In this document: positions 52,081-60,244 of the stretch, in pieces
How positions within the stretch are numbered: position 1 is the stretch's first letter
Layout: the number at the start of each line of letters is the position of its first letter
Source of the DNA: Thermoleophilia bacterium
GTDB lineage: Bacteria; Actinomycetota; Thermoleophilia; Solirubrobacterales; 70-9
Length of the DNA: 64,000 nt
NCBI GenBank assembly: GCA_016650125.1
Contig: JAENWT010000003.1
Location: 124,001 to 188,000 of the forward strand
Reading direction: 5' to 3'
Notes under the pieces: generated by a model
What the model saw: the letters and a program-made list of their open reading frames with translations, nothing else
The model's database searches: none
Told to the model about the DNA's origin: nothing
Translations under genes and position numbers: made by a program

Positions 52081-52377
52081 GTGAGTCACTCCCGACCGTT
52101 TCTGGCAAGCAGCTGATTCGGGCACTCGAGCGGCAGGGCTGGTACGTCAAGCGCATCCGCGGCAGTCATCACGTGCTGCGGCACCCCGAGATTCCGGATG
52201 CGTTACCTGTCCCCGGTCCACGGCAACAGGCCAATCAAGCGGGGCACGCTTCACAGCATCCTCAAGACGACCGGTCTTAGCCGGGAGGAACTACGGCGGC
52301 TGATCAAGTGGCCGACTCAGGACGGTTTGTCTGAGCAGTCGTCGACCGGCCGCCCTTCAGCCGGAGGATCGCGTTGA
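52077..52377 (+). pseudogene. hicA: HicA-family toxin with a frameshift
   Basis: From GTG 52077 the frame gives TVSGKQLIRALERQGWYVKR and RGSHHVLRHPEIPD, the HicA double-stranded-RNA-binding-like core with its catalytic His. The expected continuation, VHGNRPIKRGTLHSILK and TTGLSREELRRLIKW, is in another frame beginning near a run of C at 52207-52215. One base seems gained. The unshifted frame ends at 52280. The toxin is probably inactive unless this is a sequence error. Confidence 0.75.
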
Positions 52378-52413
52378 CGGCTTCCTGGTTCGAAAGCCAT
52401 CCAATCAGGGACC
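52359..52413 (+). repeat. Dispersed 55-bp repeat, copy C
   Basis: Core GGTTCGAAAGCCATCC at 52387-52402. The last 31 bases are identical to copy A. It overlaps the shifted 3' end of HicA and stands ahead of the next secreted-protein unit; a GGGTACT word repeated at about 52476 and 52490 follows. No other structure is seen up to 52681. Confidence 0.85.
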
Positions 52414-52681
52414 TAAGGCGGAATCGGCTCTGTCACGCCCTTTAGGCGGATGGAGCTGATTCATGACCACTTCCTCGGGTACTAATCGGGTACTGATTCG
52501 GCCTCAGAGAAGAGGCTCCGCGTTCCCGGACCCATATGGAGATTTCTTAAGTGGATCTCCTATCGGGGACATCCATGCCGGTCCTTTTGGGTCCTCGGCT
52601 CGGGGGGCGACCCCAGAATTTCGACAGATCCGGCGGCGGCATGCAGCGAGCCAAGCGTCTCCGATGCCTTATGATGCGACC

Positions 52682-53527
52682 ATGTCGAATCTCACTCGGA
52701 CATCCTCCCTAGGCCCTGCTTTCGTGGCCCTGCTCACCGCCGTGAGCCTGTGCCTCATAACGCTCGGCCTCCGACCCACCGAGGCCGGTGCCGCAGCGCC
52801 CGTTAAGGGCGGGTCCTATGACGGAGGGGACAACTTCGCCCTACAGGTGAATGTGGCAGGCACGAAGGTGCAGTCGACCTTCCTCAACTTCAAAACGAGA
52901 TGCAACGGCCGCCTGCTGACGGGGTCGACCTCCGTGCCTCGCAACCTGCGAATTCGCAACGGCCGGTTCTCGTTTGCCAACACCATCAACTTCCCAAGCT
53001 CCGGTGGTGCACAGAAACAGCGCGGCAGGGGGCGCTTCATCGCTGGGCGGCGGGTGGTTTTCTTGTATCGCCAGACCATCGATAACCCGGTTTCGGGGCA
53101 GCACTGCGACACCGGAACCCTCAGGCTGGTTGCACGGGCCGGGGCCTTCTCCCCCTATCAGGTAGGGGCCTATGACGGCTCGACCTCAAAGGGCCGGGAT
53201 GTCTCGTTTTCACTGATTGAAACGGGATATGTCGAGAGGTTCAAGTCGGAGCTAAGGCTCGCATGTGACAGCGGCCCCGACCGCAACGAGCGGGTCTTCT
53301 TCGACAGCCTTCGACTTCGAGCGGGTCAGTTCTCTGTCAAGGACCGCGTCGACACGGCGGACGGGTACACGATTACCGAATTGAAGGGAACGCTGGCCGG
53401 GACCAGGGTCACCGGATTTCTGCGCGCAACCGGCAGCTTCGTGATCGGTTACACGGGGGAATTCGACGACATCCCCATTCGCGCCAATTGCGACTCCGGC
53501 CCGATTCGCTTCACCGCCAGGAAATAA
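52682..53527 (+). CDS. Secreted beta-rich protein
   Basis: About 281 aa from ATG 52682, which gives a proper signal peptide (FVALLTAVSLCLITLGLRPTEAGA). The mature part repeats twice a motif with SYDGGDNFALQV / AYDGSTSKGRDVSFSL, RCNGRL / ACDSGP, and closing HCDTGTLRLVAR / NCDSGPIRFTARK. It is therefore an internal duplication of a Cys-containing beta domain of about 115 residues. Function unknown. It lies between repeats C and D. Confidence 0.75.
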   Translation: MSNLTRTSSLGPAFVALLTAVSLCLITLGLRPTEAGAAAPVKGGSYDGGDNFALQVNVAGTKVQSTFLNFKTRCNGRLLTGSTSVPRNLRIRNGRFSFANTINFPSSGGAQKQRGRGRFIAGRRVVFLYRQTIDNPVSGQHCDTGTLRLVARAGAFSPYQVGAYDGSTSKGRDVSFSLIETGYVERFKSELRLACDSGPDRNERVFFDSLRLRAGQFSVKDRVDTADGYTITELKGTLAGTRVTGFLRATGSFVIGYTGEFDDIPIRANCDSGPIRFTARK

Positions 53528-53644
53528 GCGCTGCGCTGGGCGCGACGCCTCCTAAGACGGCTAGAGCGTCGTCATTGAGTTGCTTTACCCCTCATCGAAG
53601 GGACGGTGAGAAGCTTGCGCGTCAAGGAGCGATGACTGCATGCG

Positions 53645-53921
53645 GTGCTGTTCGCGGACGGTAGTGAGCTGCCGCGCGCTGGCCTGTTCATCCGGGCTGT
53701 GCCTGAGCCACGTTCGTCGCTGCTTGACGACCTCGGGTCTCGAGCGCACGAAGGCCGGGACCGTCGCCGTGGATGGGTGGGGCCGGACGAACGTGCCGCG
53801 GGTGTGGGCGGCCGGCGACGTGGCCGAGCCGGCGCCGAGCGCGGCCGTCGCGATCGCTGCCGGGTCTCGCGCAGCGGCCGGGATCACGCACGCGCTACTG
53901 ATCTCAGGTCATCGCCGATAG
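53645..53921 (+). pseudogene. C-terminal remnant of a thioredoxin-reductase-like flavoprotein
   Basis: Two + strand frames join near 53745: LFADGSELPRAGLFIRAVPE, then GTVAVDGWGRTNVPRVWAAG and DVAEPAPSAAVAIAAGSRAA. The VWAAGD motif is the late FAD-binding block of TrxR/NDH-type flavoproteins. The N-terminal FAD and redox parts are absent, and a frameshift is present, so this is a relic unrelated to the intact trxB at 23747. Confidence 0.6.
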
Positions 53922-53977
53922 GCACACAGGTCGGTCGGGAGGTCAGTCATCAGTTCCGCCAGCGCACGACGGCCTTG

Positions 53978-54032
53978 AGACTCAAGATGGACTCAACGGC
54001 CTCATGGTTCGAAAGCCATCCCATCAGGGACC
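53978..54032 (+). repeat. Dispersed 55-bp repeat, copy D
   Basis: Core GGTTCGAAAGCCATCC at 54006-54021; the upstream arm is the most diverged of the five (AGACTCAAGATGG). Its right flank (GGTTGGTTGC, then GGCG and TGAGAC) continues the similarity to copy A. Beyond it, up to 54406, only the possible N-terminal extension of the CSLREA gene is present. Confidence 0.8.
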
Positions 54033-54406
54033 CTGTGGTTGGTTGCCTAGGCGATCGGGCTGAGACTCGCGAGGCGCCAGCCTCAGCCGCACGCAGATAG
54101 CTTCAGCCGAGTCGTCTTGGTCTTGGCCTTGAGGGCGCTCCCGCTGCTGATCTTGGCCTTGACTTATGCAAGGCAGTGGTTGCCTGCTTCCGCGCTGGCC
54201 GAGGGCCGCTCGACCGCCATGGGATATCGGGGTTGAGTCGGGGCCGGCTGCCGAGGGTGGTGGTCTGGCGCGGTTCTGTGCCGGTACTGAAAAGGGAAGG
54301 GAGTAGAGTCGTTTCGCACAGGCCATTCGTTCATCCGCTGGCCTCCGACACGCCCGCAGGAGACAACCAGATCATTCCCACGGCACAAGCGCGCCAGCCC
54401 GGTTTC

Positions 54407-56233
54407 GTGCGTCGAACGATTCGACTTGCGGCTGCCTTGCTGCCTCTCCTTGTGGGGGCGCTTCTTCTCTGGCCCGGCCCGGCGAGCGCCGCTACGATCA
54501 CGGTAGACACGGCCACCGATGCCCCTGGCACCCAGTGCACGCTTCGTGACGCGATCAAAGCGGCGAACACCAATCTGGCCTCGAATGGCTGCGTCACCCC
54601 GGGATCGGGCACGGACACGATCCAGTTCCAGCTCCCCAACCCCAGCACGATCACACTGGAGAGCGCGCTTGATCAGATCACCGGAGATGTGAGCATCCAA
54701 GGACCAGGCGCGTCGCAGCTAACTGTGAGCGGCAACTCGCTCTATCGGGTTTTCAACATCGCCTCGGGCAAGACCGTCTCAATCTCCGGGCTCGCGGCCG
54801 CAGGCGGATCCGTGGTAGCAACGGGGTGCTCGAGCGCGAGCGAAGCGGGCGGCGGGATTCTCAACTTCGGCACGTTGACCCTCGATCGCATGGTGGTGAG
54901 CGGCAACCACGCAACCGCCACCGACAACAGCGGCGGCTCCACGTGCGTCTTTGGCGCCGGCATCTACAACGGGGGCACGCTGACGCTCAACAAGAGCACC
55001 GTGAGCGGCAATCGGGCAAGCGCCACCGAGACGGTGGCCGACCACGATGCTGACGCAGAAGCCGCCGGCATCTACAACCGCACCGCCGGCACACTAAGAA
55101 TCGACCAGAGCACGGTGAGCGACAACACGGCGCACGCCTATGTCAGTGGCGGCGCCGTAGCGCACGCCCAGGGCGCCGGCATCCTCAACGTCGGCTCTGC
55201 GACGCTGACAAACACCACCGTTACCAACAACGGCGAGATCACCCCCGGCGGGCAAGGTGGCGGCATCTACTCGGAGGACAGCCTGACGCTGCGCAACGAC
55301 ACGATCTCCCAGAACATCGCCAGCTCGCAGGCAGGCGACGGCGGCAACCTGTACAACGCGTCTTCCGCCGCCGACATGACGGTCAAGAACACAATCGTCG
55401 CCGAGCCGCTTACGAGCGGCAACTGCGGCGGCACACCCCCCACCTCGCTCGGCAACAATCTCGGCTTCGACACATTCGGCGATACCTATCCCTGCTTTGC
55501 GGCAGGTAACGGAAACGTCTTCGACGACCCCATGCTCGGCCCGCTACAGGACAACGGCGGACCCACACAGACGGAGGCAATCGGCCCCGGAAGCGCGGCG
55601 CTTGACGCGGGATCGGATTGCGAGGCCACCGACCAGCGGGGCCTTTCCCGCAGTGGCACGGCAGGGCCCTGCGATATCGGTGCGTTCGAGCTGGGGGCGG
55701 CCTCGTCAGCCGACACAACCGCGCCCAACACGACGATTACCTCGGGCCCGGCCGACGGCTCGCGCACCAAAGACTCGACGCCGACCCTCAACTTCTCGGC
55801 GACCGAGCCCGGCTCGACCTTCCAGTGCAAGCTCGACGAGGGCTCGTTCAACGCCTGCACCTCCCCGAAGACGCTTGCCGTCCTCTCCGACGGCTCCCAC
55901 ACCTTCTCGGTCGAGGCCAGCGACCCGACTGGGAACACCGACGCGAGTCCGGCTTCTCGAAACTTCACCGTCGACACCATCGGCCCGAATTCGAAGATCT
56001 CCAAGCACCCAAAGAAGAAGACGTCGAAGCGCAAGGCGAAGTTCAAGTTCAAGGCGCTTTCATCCGATGCCGCCGGCTTCGATTGCAAGCTCGATTTCAA
56101 GAAGTTCAAGAAGTGCAAGAGTCCTTTGAAGATCAAGGTGAAGCCGGGCAGGCACACCTTCCAGGTCCGGGCGATTGACGACCTCGGCAACAAGGGCAGG
56201 CCGGTCAAGTTCAGGTGGAAGGTGAAGAGGTAG
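54407..56233 (+). CDS. Secreted CSLREA-type parallel beta-helix protein
   Basis: About 608 aa from GTG 54407, which puts the Arg-Arg signal peptide (RRTIRLAAALLPLLVGALLL) first; the frame is open back to GTG 54176. The CSLREA-like motif TITVDTATDAPGTQCTLRDAI starts the mature protein. A beta-helix repeats GTLTL-x-STVSGN units (about 110-330) with AGIYN and GGGIL turns, then a Big/Ig-like domain (SADTTAPNTTITSGPADGS) and a Lys-rich C-terminal region. Probable surface or adhesion role. Confidence 0.8.
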   Translation: MRRTIRLAAALLPLLVGALLLWPGPASAATITVDTATDAPGTQCTLRDAIKAANTNLASNGCVTPGSGTDTIQFQLPNPSTITLESALDQITGDVSIQGPGASQLTVSGNSLYRVFNIASGKTVSISGLAAAGGSVVATGCSSASEAGGGILNFGTLTLDRMVVSGNHATATDNSGGSTCVFGAGIYNGGTLTLNKSTVSGNRASATETVADHDADAEAAGIYNRTAGTLRIDQSTVSDNTAHAYVSGGAVAHAQGAGILNVGSATLTNTTVTNNGEITPGGQGGGIYSEDSLTLRNDTISQNIASSQAGDGGNLYNASSAADMTVKNTIVAEPLTSGNCGGTPPTSLGNNLGFDTFGDTYPCFAAGNGNVFDDPMLGPLQDNGGPTQTEAIGPGSAALDAGSDCEATDQRGLSRSGTAGPCDIGAFELGAASSADTTAPNTTITSGPADGSRTKDSTPTLNFSATEPGSTFQCKLDEGSFNACTSPKTLAVLSDGSHTFSVEASDPTGNTDASPASRNFTVDTIGPNSKISKHPKKKTSKRKAKFKFKALSSDAAGFDCKLDFKKFKKCKSPLKIKVKPGRHTFQVRAIDDLGNKGRPVKFRWKVKR

Positions 56234-56284
56234 CGACGGGGGCCGGGGGCCAATCGGCCTCCGCCGAAGGCTCCTTGGCCGCCC

Positions 56285-56313
56285 GTGCCGCGCGCCCATA
56301 GACCGCGCGGCAC
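56285..56313 (+). terminator. Hairpin after the CSLREA gene
   Basis: GTGCCGCGCG (56285-56294) pairs perfectly with CGCGCGGCAC (56304-56313) around a nine-base loop, about 50 bases past the stop. No U-run follows. The rest of 56234-56456 shows only GC-rich sequence. Confidence 0.5.
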
Positions 56314-56456
56314 CCGCCGCGCGTGCAAGCTGCCATGCATTCTCCCCCGTGGTCCAACAAGGGCCCATTCTAGGGGCGGAGGGGGGACCCGGCAACTGAA
56401 CTCGGCACCAGGTCCTTGCTCAGTTCAGCTTGTCTGACTTGCCGAGGAAAGGCAGC

Positions 56457-56511
56457 AGGCGGATGATGGCCGCAACCGCCCCAGGGTTCGAAAGCCATCC
56501 CGTCAGGGACC
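56457..56511 (+). repeat. Dispersed 55-bp repeat, copy E
   Basis: Core GGTTCGAAAGCCATCC at 56485-56500, upstream GGCGGATGATGGCC, downstream CGTCAGGGACC. The repeat ends three bases before the ATG of the next gene at 56515, so its 3' end doubles as that gene's leader. Confidence 0.8.
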
Positions 56512-56514
56512 CTC

Positions 56515-57381
56515 ATGAAGGCAACGACAAACTCAGTTCTGGTGCCTGGCCGGTGGCAGGTGGCCGCAACTCTCCTGGTATCCGGATTGATTTGCCTGCT
56601 GCTTTCAATCGCTGCTGACGGAGCCGGAGCGGCCGGCCTCAAGCTGCGGGTGACACCGGCCAGGAACATCCCGGCGGGCAAGGTGACGTGCTTCAGCGGT
56701 CACGTTCGTGGCACCCGTGGCAATCCGGTCAAGGGGGCGACGGTGAACCTGGACGGGAAAATGGTCACCTCGAAGAAGGCCGGGAAGTCCCGGCTCTGCA
56801 AGGGGCTCAATTGGCCGGGCCGGCACGCGGCGAGCGCAGTCAAGGGCAAGCGAAGTGGTTCCGCCTTCCTTCGGGCCAGGAGCTTCGGCCTTGGGCTCGG
56901 CGGCACCTGGGTCCGTCAGGAACTGCAGCTGTCGGCCTATCCCGCCGCGAATCCGAAGAAAAACCGCTGTTTCCTCGGGGGTTCCGGCAAACAGGAGCAG
57001 CCGGATTTCGCTGAGGTTGCGGGGACTTGTGAAGGTGTCGCGAACCGCGTCTCCGACGGGGGCATCTTCTCAGGCAGAAACGCTTTCATCCGGTGGCCGA
57101 CGACTTCCGTCGGCGAAAAGGTCGAGTTGACGGCCGAGGCGATGTTTCCGACCAAGAACTATGGATTGGTCGGCTATCTGACCAGTGAAGCCGCCCGAAT
57201 TTACTACGTCACATCCGGGCAGATCGACGCGAAGGAATCCAAGGTCTACAGCGGGACCGACCCCGGCAAGGCCGGCCAACAGGGCGGACCATTCCTCATC
57301 AATATCAACCGTCACGAGACCGGGCTGACGGCGGACGGATATACCTTCCATTTCATCGGCTGGGTCTTCAAGGAAGACTGA
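56515..57381 (+). CDS. Secreted protein of unknown function
   Basis: The 288-aa product has a signal peptide (ATLLVSGLICLLLSIAADGAGA) and an N-terminal domain like a carboxypeptidase-regulatory/Ig fold (TCFSGHVRGTRGNPVKGATVNLDGK, about 55-80). The C-terminal half has a Cys pair (NRCFLGGSG, AGTCEGVA) and ends GYTFHFIGWVFKED. No family is recognised. It directly follows repeat E and has no clear ribosome site other than the repeat's GGGACC. Confidence 0.7.
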   Translation: MKATTNSVLVPGRWQVAATLLVSGLICLLLSIAADGAGAAGLKLRVTPARNIPAGKVTCFSGHVRGTRGNPVKGATVNLDGKMVTSKKAGKSRLCKGLNWPGRHAASAVKGKRSGSAFLRARSFGLGLGGTWVRQELQLSAYPAANPKKNRCFLGGSGKQEQPDFAEVAGTCEGVANRVSDGGIFSGRNAFIRWPTTSVGEKVELTAEAMFPTKNYGLVGYLTSEAARIYYVTSGQIDAKESKVYSGTDPGKAGQQGGPFLININRHETGLTADGYTFHFIGWVFKED

Positions 57382-57478
57382 CGCGCTTGCTGTTGGCTGG
57401 CTGTATCGTCGCTGAATGATTTCGGCACTCGGTTGGGGGACGCAGCGCGGCCGTCTCCCTGAGCAAACTTCCGGCAGG

Positions 57479-57655
57479 TCAGTCCTTGCCGGTCAGCTTG
57501 TCCTTGACCGAGTCGGCGGCGTTCTCGGCCTTTTCCTTCACCGAGGCGGCGGCCCGATCGACCTTTCCTTCGTTCTTCAGTTCGTCGTCACCGGTCAGGG
57601 ATCCGGCTGCTTCCTTGACACGGCCTTTTGCTTCGTCAGTCTTGCGGTCGCTCAT
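57479..57655 (-). CDS. CsbD family general stress protein
   Basis: The 58-aa hydrophilic protein starts at ATG 57655, five bases after AAGGAG. The CsbD pattern is plain: MSDRKTDEAKGRVKEAAGSL, TGDDELKNEGKVDRAAASVK, ending KDKLTGKD. Family members are induced by general stress, with unclear molecular action. It faces the preceding secreted-protein gene. Confidence 0.88.
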   Translation of the reverse strand: MSDRKTDEAKGRVKEAAGSLTGDDELKNEGKVDRAAASVKEKAENAADSVKDKLTGKD

Positions 57656-57730
57656 CGTCACTCCTTTTTAGGGGTTCATGTGGAGCCCGGTTATCGGGAG
57701 AGTACCCGGACGCTGCCCCGCGAAACCGGA

Positions 57731-57845
57731 TCAGACCAGCAGCGCGATGCCGATCGCGACCAGCCAGAGTGACCAGACGATGTAGGCAATCGGGATTATC
57801 TGGCCGGCGAGCGATCAGGAAGAGTGCGGTGACGTTTGTGCTCAT
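57731..57845 (-). pseudogene. Frameshifted small membrane peptide
   Basis: ATG 57845 opens MSTNVTALFLIARRPDN; the other frame then supplies IPIAYIVWSLWLVAIGIALLV and a TGA at 57731. Joined, they make a 37-aa single-helix protein with one base too many in 115. It may be a broken gene or a sequence error. Confidence 0.45.
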
Positions 57846-57898
57846 GCGAGAACCAGATCCTAGATGTTGCACCAGCGATTCCCGCATAGGATGAGTCG

Positions 57899-58015
57899 GT
57901 GAGCGCGAAAGAAGAAGGATCAGGAGGGTCCCGGAAGTCCGGCCGCCCGAAGATCGTCGCCGCCGGGGTCGAGATCCTTCGCCGCCGGACGCTGCGCGAG
58001 TTTCCCGCGGATTGA
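57899..58015 (+). CDS. Possible 38-aa basic leader ORF
   Basis: A GTG at 57899 opens 38 codons rich in Lys, Arg and Gly (SAKEEGSGGSRKSGRPK). Its TGA overlaps the TTG start of the next gene by four bases. The overlap, not the composition, is the reason to list it; no ribosome site is clear and it may instead be leader RNA. Confidence 0.35.
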   Translation: MSAKEEGSGGSRKSGRPKIVAAGVEILRRRTLREFPAD

Positions 58016-58950
58016 AGCCCGGCCATCCAGCAATCGCGGCCGGGCTGGTCTTCGTGGGCAGCCTGCTGGTGGTCGCCCTGATCTTCTCGGTCTGGGCAAA
58101 TCGCCAGGCCCTCGACACTGACAGCTGGGTGAACACGAGCGACAGGGTCCTCGAGAACCCGGAAGTGCAGGTCGAGCTGGCGCAGTACATCTCCGACGAG
58201 CTGTTCGACAGCATCAACATCGGAGGCGACGTCCGCAGCGAACTGCCGGCGCAACTCCGGGACTTGCCCGACACCACACCCGAAAGACTTCGTCGGGAAG
58301 TGTCGATCGAGGTGCTGAAAGCGTTCAACGTGCCCCGGTTCAAGCAGATCTGGTCTGAGTCCAACCGGACTGCGCATGAGGCCCTGATCAATGACCTGGA
58401 CAGCAGCGGCGAACTTTCGGGCCGGGACGCAAAGGTGACGCTCAACCTCAACCCGTTCGTCACCGCCATGAGTGCCCAGCTCGGCTTCGCTGATGACATC
58501 ACGGCGCAAATCCCACCCGACGTCGCCCGGCTGACGGTCGTCGAAGGGAACCGGGTCTCGACCGCCCGCGACGCGGTGAGGGTCACGCGCGCGCTGCTGT
58601 TCATACTGGGCATCCTCGTCATCGTGTTCTTCGGTGCTGCGATCCTTCTGGCCGGCTTCTACCGCCGCCTGATCGTCCTCGCGTCCGGCTTCGGCCTGGT
58701 CGCCGCCGGGGCGATGGCGCTGATCCTGCGAGGTATGGCCGAGCAGCCGGTGGTCGACTGGCTCGCTTCCGACGACTCGGTCCGGCCCGCCGTCGACGGT
58801 GCCTGGAGCGTCGGAACCTCCCTGCTCGTGACGATCTCGATCTGGACCATGGTCATCGGGGCAGTGATCATGCTCGGGGTCGGTCTGGCGGCCCTATGGC
58901 CCTCGGACCGGCGAACACCGGACCGGTTCCAGCACTATTCCGGGCCTTGA
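58012..58950 (+). CDS. Membrane protein with N-terminal helix and C-terminal helix pair
   Basis: About 312 aa from TTG 58012. The first helix (IAAGLVFVGSLLVVALIFSV) is followed by a large soluble region (about 30-185) with WVNTSDRVLENPEVQVELAQYISDELF, typical of actinobacterial integral membrane proteins of unknown role, and a four-helix C-terminal region. It faces dinB end to end with no gap. Confidence 0.7.
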   Translation: MKPGHPAIAAGLVFVGSLLVVALIFSVWANRQALDTDSWVNTSDRVLENPEVQVELAQYISDELFDSINIGGDVRSELPAQLRDLPDTTPERLRREVSIEVLKAFNVPRFKQIWSESNRTAHEALINDLDSSGELSGRDAKVTLNLNPFVTAMSAQLGFADDITAQIPPDVARLTVVEGNRVSTARDAVRVTRALLFILGILVIVFFGAAILLAGFYRRLIVLASGFGLVAAGAMALILRGMAEQPVVDWLASDDSVRPAVDGAWSVGTSLLVTISIWTMVIGAVIMLGVGLAALWPSDRRTPDRFQHYSGP

Positions 58951-60141
58951 TCAGTCGGGCAGCATCGGCACGGTCAGTCCGCCTTCGCCGTCGACCAGCG
59001 ACGCCCGGGTGATCGCGCCGGCACCGAAACGCTCTCGCACCTCGTCGATAGCGGCGTCGAGCGCGGCCGATTCGCCGTCGTCGAAGGCGAATTCCATCTG
59101 GACGGTGTCAGTCTCCTCGAGGTTTTCGAGGGAGACGCTGAGTAGCGTCATGCCCTTGCTCTCGATCAGCGGCCGGGCCGAGGCGATCAGCTCCCGGACG
59201 GCGGTCAGGATGGTGTCGGTCTGGGCGGTCGTGCCCCGGAAGGAATGGGAGCGACTCGCCCGCGAGAAGTCGCCGAATCGGAAACCGACGCTGACCGTGC
59301 GGCAGACCCGCTCCGCGGTGCGCAGGCGACGGGCGGTCCGGTCGACCAGGGCGGCGGCCAGGCTGTCGAGTTCCTGGGCAGACCTCGAGCCGAGCCGGAA
59401 GGCGCTCTGGGCACCGACCGAGCTGCGAGGATCCCGCGGCGTCACCCGTCGCGGGTCCTGGTTGTTCGCGAGGTCGAGCAGGCGCAGGCCGGCCGATGGC
59501 CCGAGCGCCGCGACCAGGCTCTCTTCCCGGCACGCAGCGATCTCACCGACCGTCCTGATGCCCATCGAATGGAGCTTTTCCGAGGTGACCTTGCCGACGC
59601 CCCAGAGCCGTTCGATCGGCAGCGGGTGCAGAAAGGCCGTCTCGCCTTCCTTCTCGACCACGAGCAGGCCGTCGGGCTTGCTGGCTCCGCTCGCCACCTT
59701 GGCCAGGAACTTGGTGCGGGCCAGGCCGACCGAGATCGGCAGGCCGACCTTTTCCAGCACCTCGCGGCGCAGTTTTACGGCGACTTCCCGCGGCGTTCCG
59801 GAGATGTGTTCCAGGCCGGCCACGTCGAGGAACGCTTCGTCGATCGACAGGGCTTCGACCAGCGGCGAAGTGTCGGCGAAAACCTCGTAAACGGCCCGGC
59901 TGGCCTCGGTGTAGGCCTCCATCCTCGGTGGGACGACGATCGCCTCCGGGCAGGCACGCTTCGCGGCCCCTCCGTTCATCGCGGTACGGACTCCCCGGGC
60001 CTTGGCCTCGTAACTGCAGGCGAGCACAACGCCGCCGCCGACGATCACCGGGCGGTCACGGAGTTCCGGGTTGTCGCGCTGCTCGACCGACGCGTAGAAG
60101 GCGTCGAGATCGGCGTGCATGATCGTCGGTCCGGCAGTCAC
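58951..60141 (-). CDS. dinB: DNA polymerase IV (Y family)
   Basis: The enzyme has about 396 aa from GTG 60141 (ATG 60120 is the alternative). Motifs are IMHADLDAFYASVEQ (metal-binding Asp), CSYEAKARGVRTAM, SIDEAFLDV (catalytic Asp-Glu), and the HhH region LWGVGKVTSEKLHSMGIRTV; the little-finger domain covers about 240-350. It performs translesion synthesis. The C-terminus lacks an obvious beta-clamp peptide by eye. Confidence 0.93.
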   Translation of the reverse strand: MTAGPTIMHADLDAFYASVEQRDNPELRDRPVIVGGGVVLACSYEAKARGVRTAMNGGAAKRACPEAIVVPPRMEAYTEASRAVYEVFADTSPLVEALSIDEAFLDVAGLEHISGTPREVAVKLRREVLEKVGLPISVGLARTKFLAKVASGASKPDGLLVVEKEGETAFLHPLPIERLWGVGKVTSEKLHSMGIRTVGEIAACREESLVAALGPSAGLRLLDLANNQDPRRVTPRDPRSSVGAQSAFRLGSRSAQELDSLAAALVDRTARRLRTAERVCRTVSVGFRFGDFSRASRSHSFRGTTAQTDTILTAVRELIASARPLIESKGMTLLSVSLENLEETDTVQMEFAFDDGESAALDAAIDEVRERFGAGAITRASLVDGEGGLTVPMLPD

Positions 60142-60244
60142 GAACCCATGTTCCCACCCGGTTAGGACGGCTAGAATCAAACGATCGATTTGCGAAATAA
60201 GAGTAGGTTGTGGCGGTCAGTCCATCCGAGAATCCGGGAGAAAA

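Noticed and set aside
49284-56511. Integron attC sites
   Set aside because: The core site GTTRRRY and a conserved folded arm are not present in all copies; only copy A forms an 8-bp stem. The cassette-like layout is kept as a hypothesis only.
46165-57880. Direct repeat of the tRNA-His 3' end marking an integrated element
   Set aside because: No second copy of the GGTTCGATCCCCGTCGCTCA segment was found by eye.
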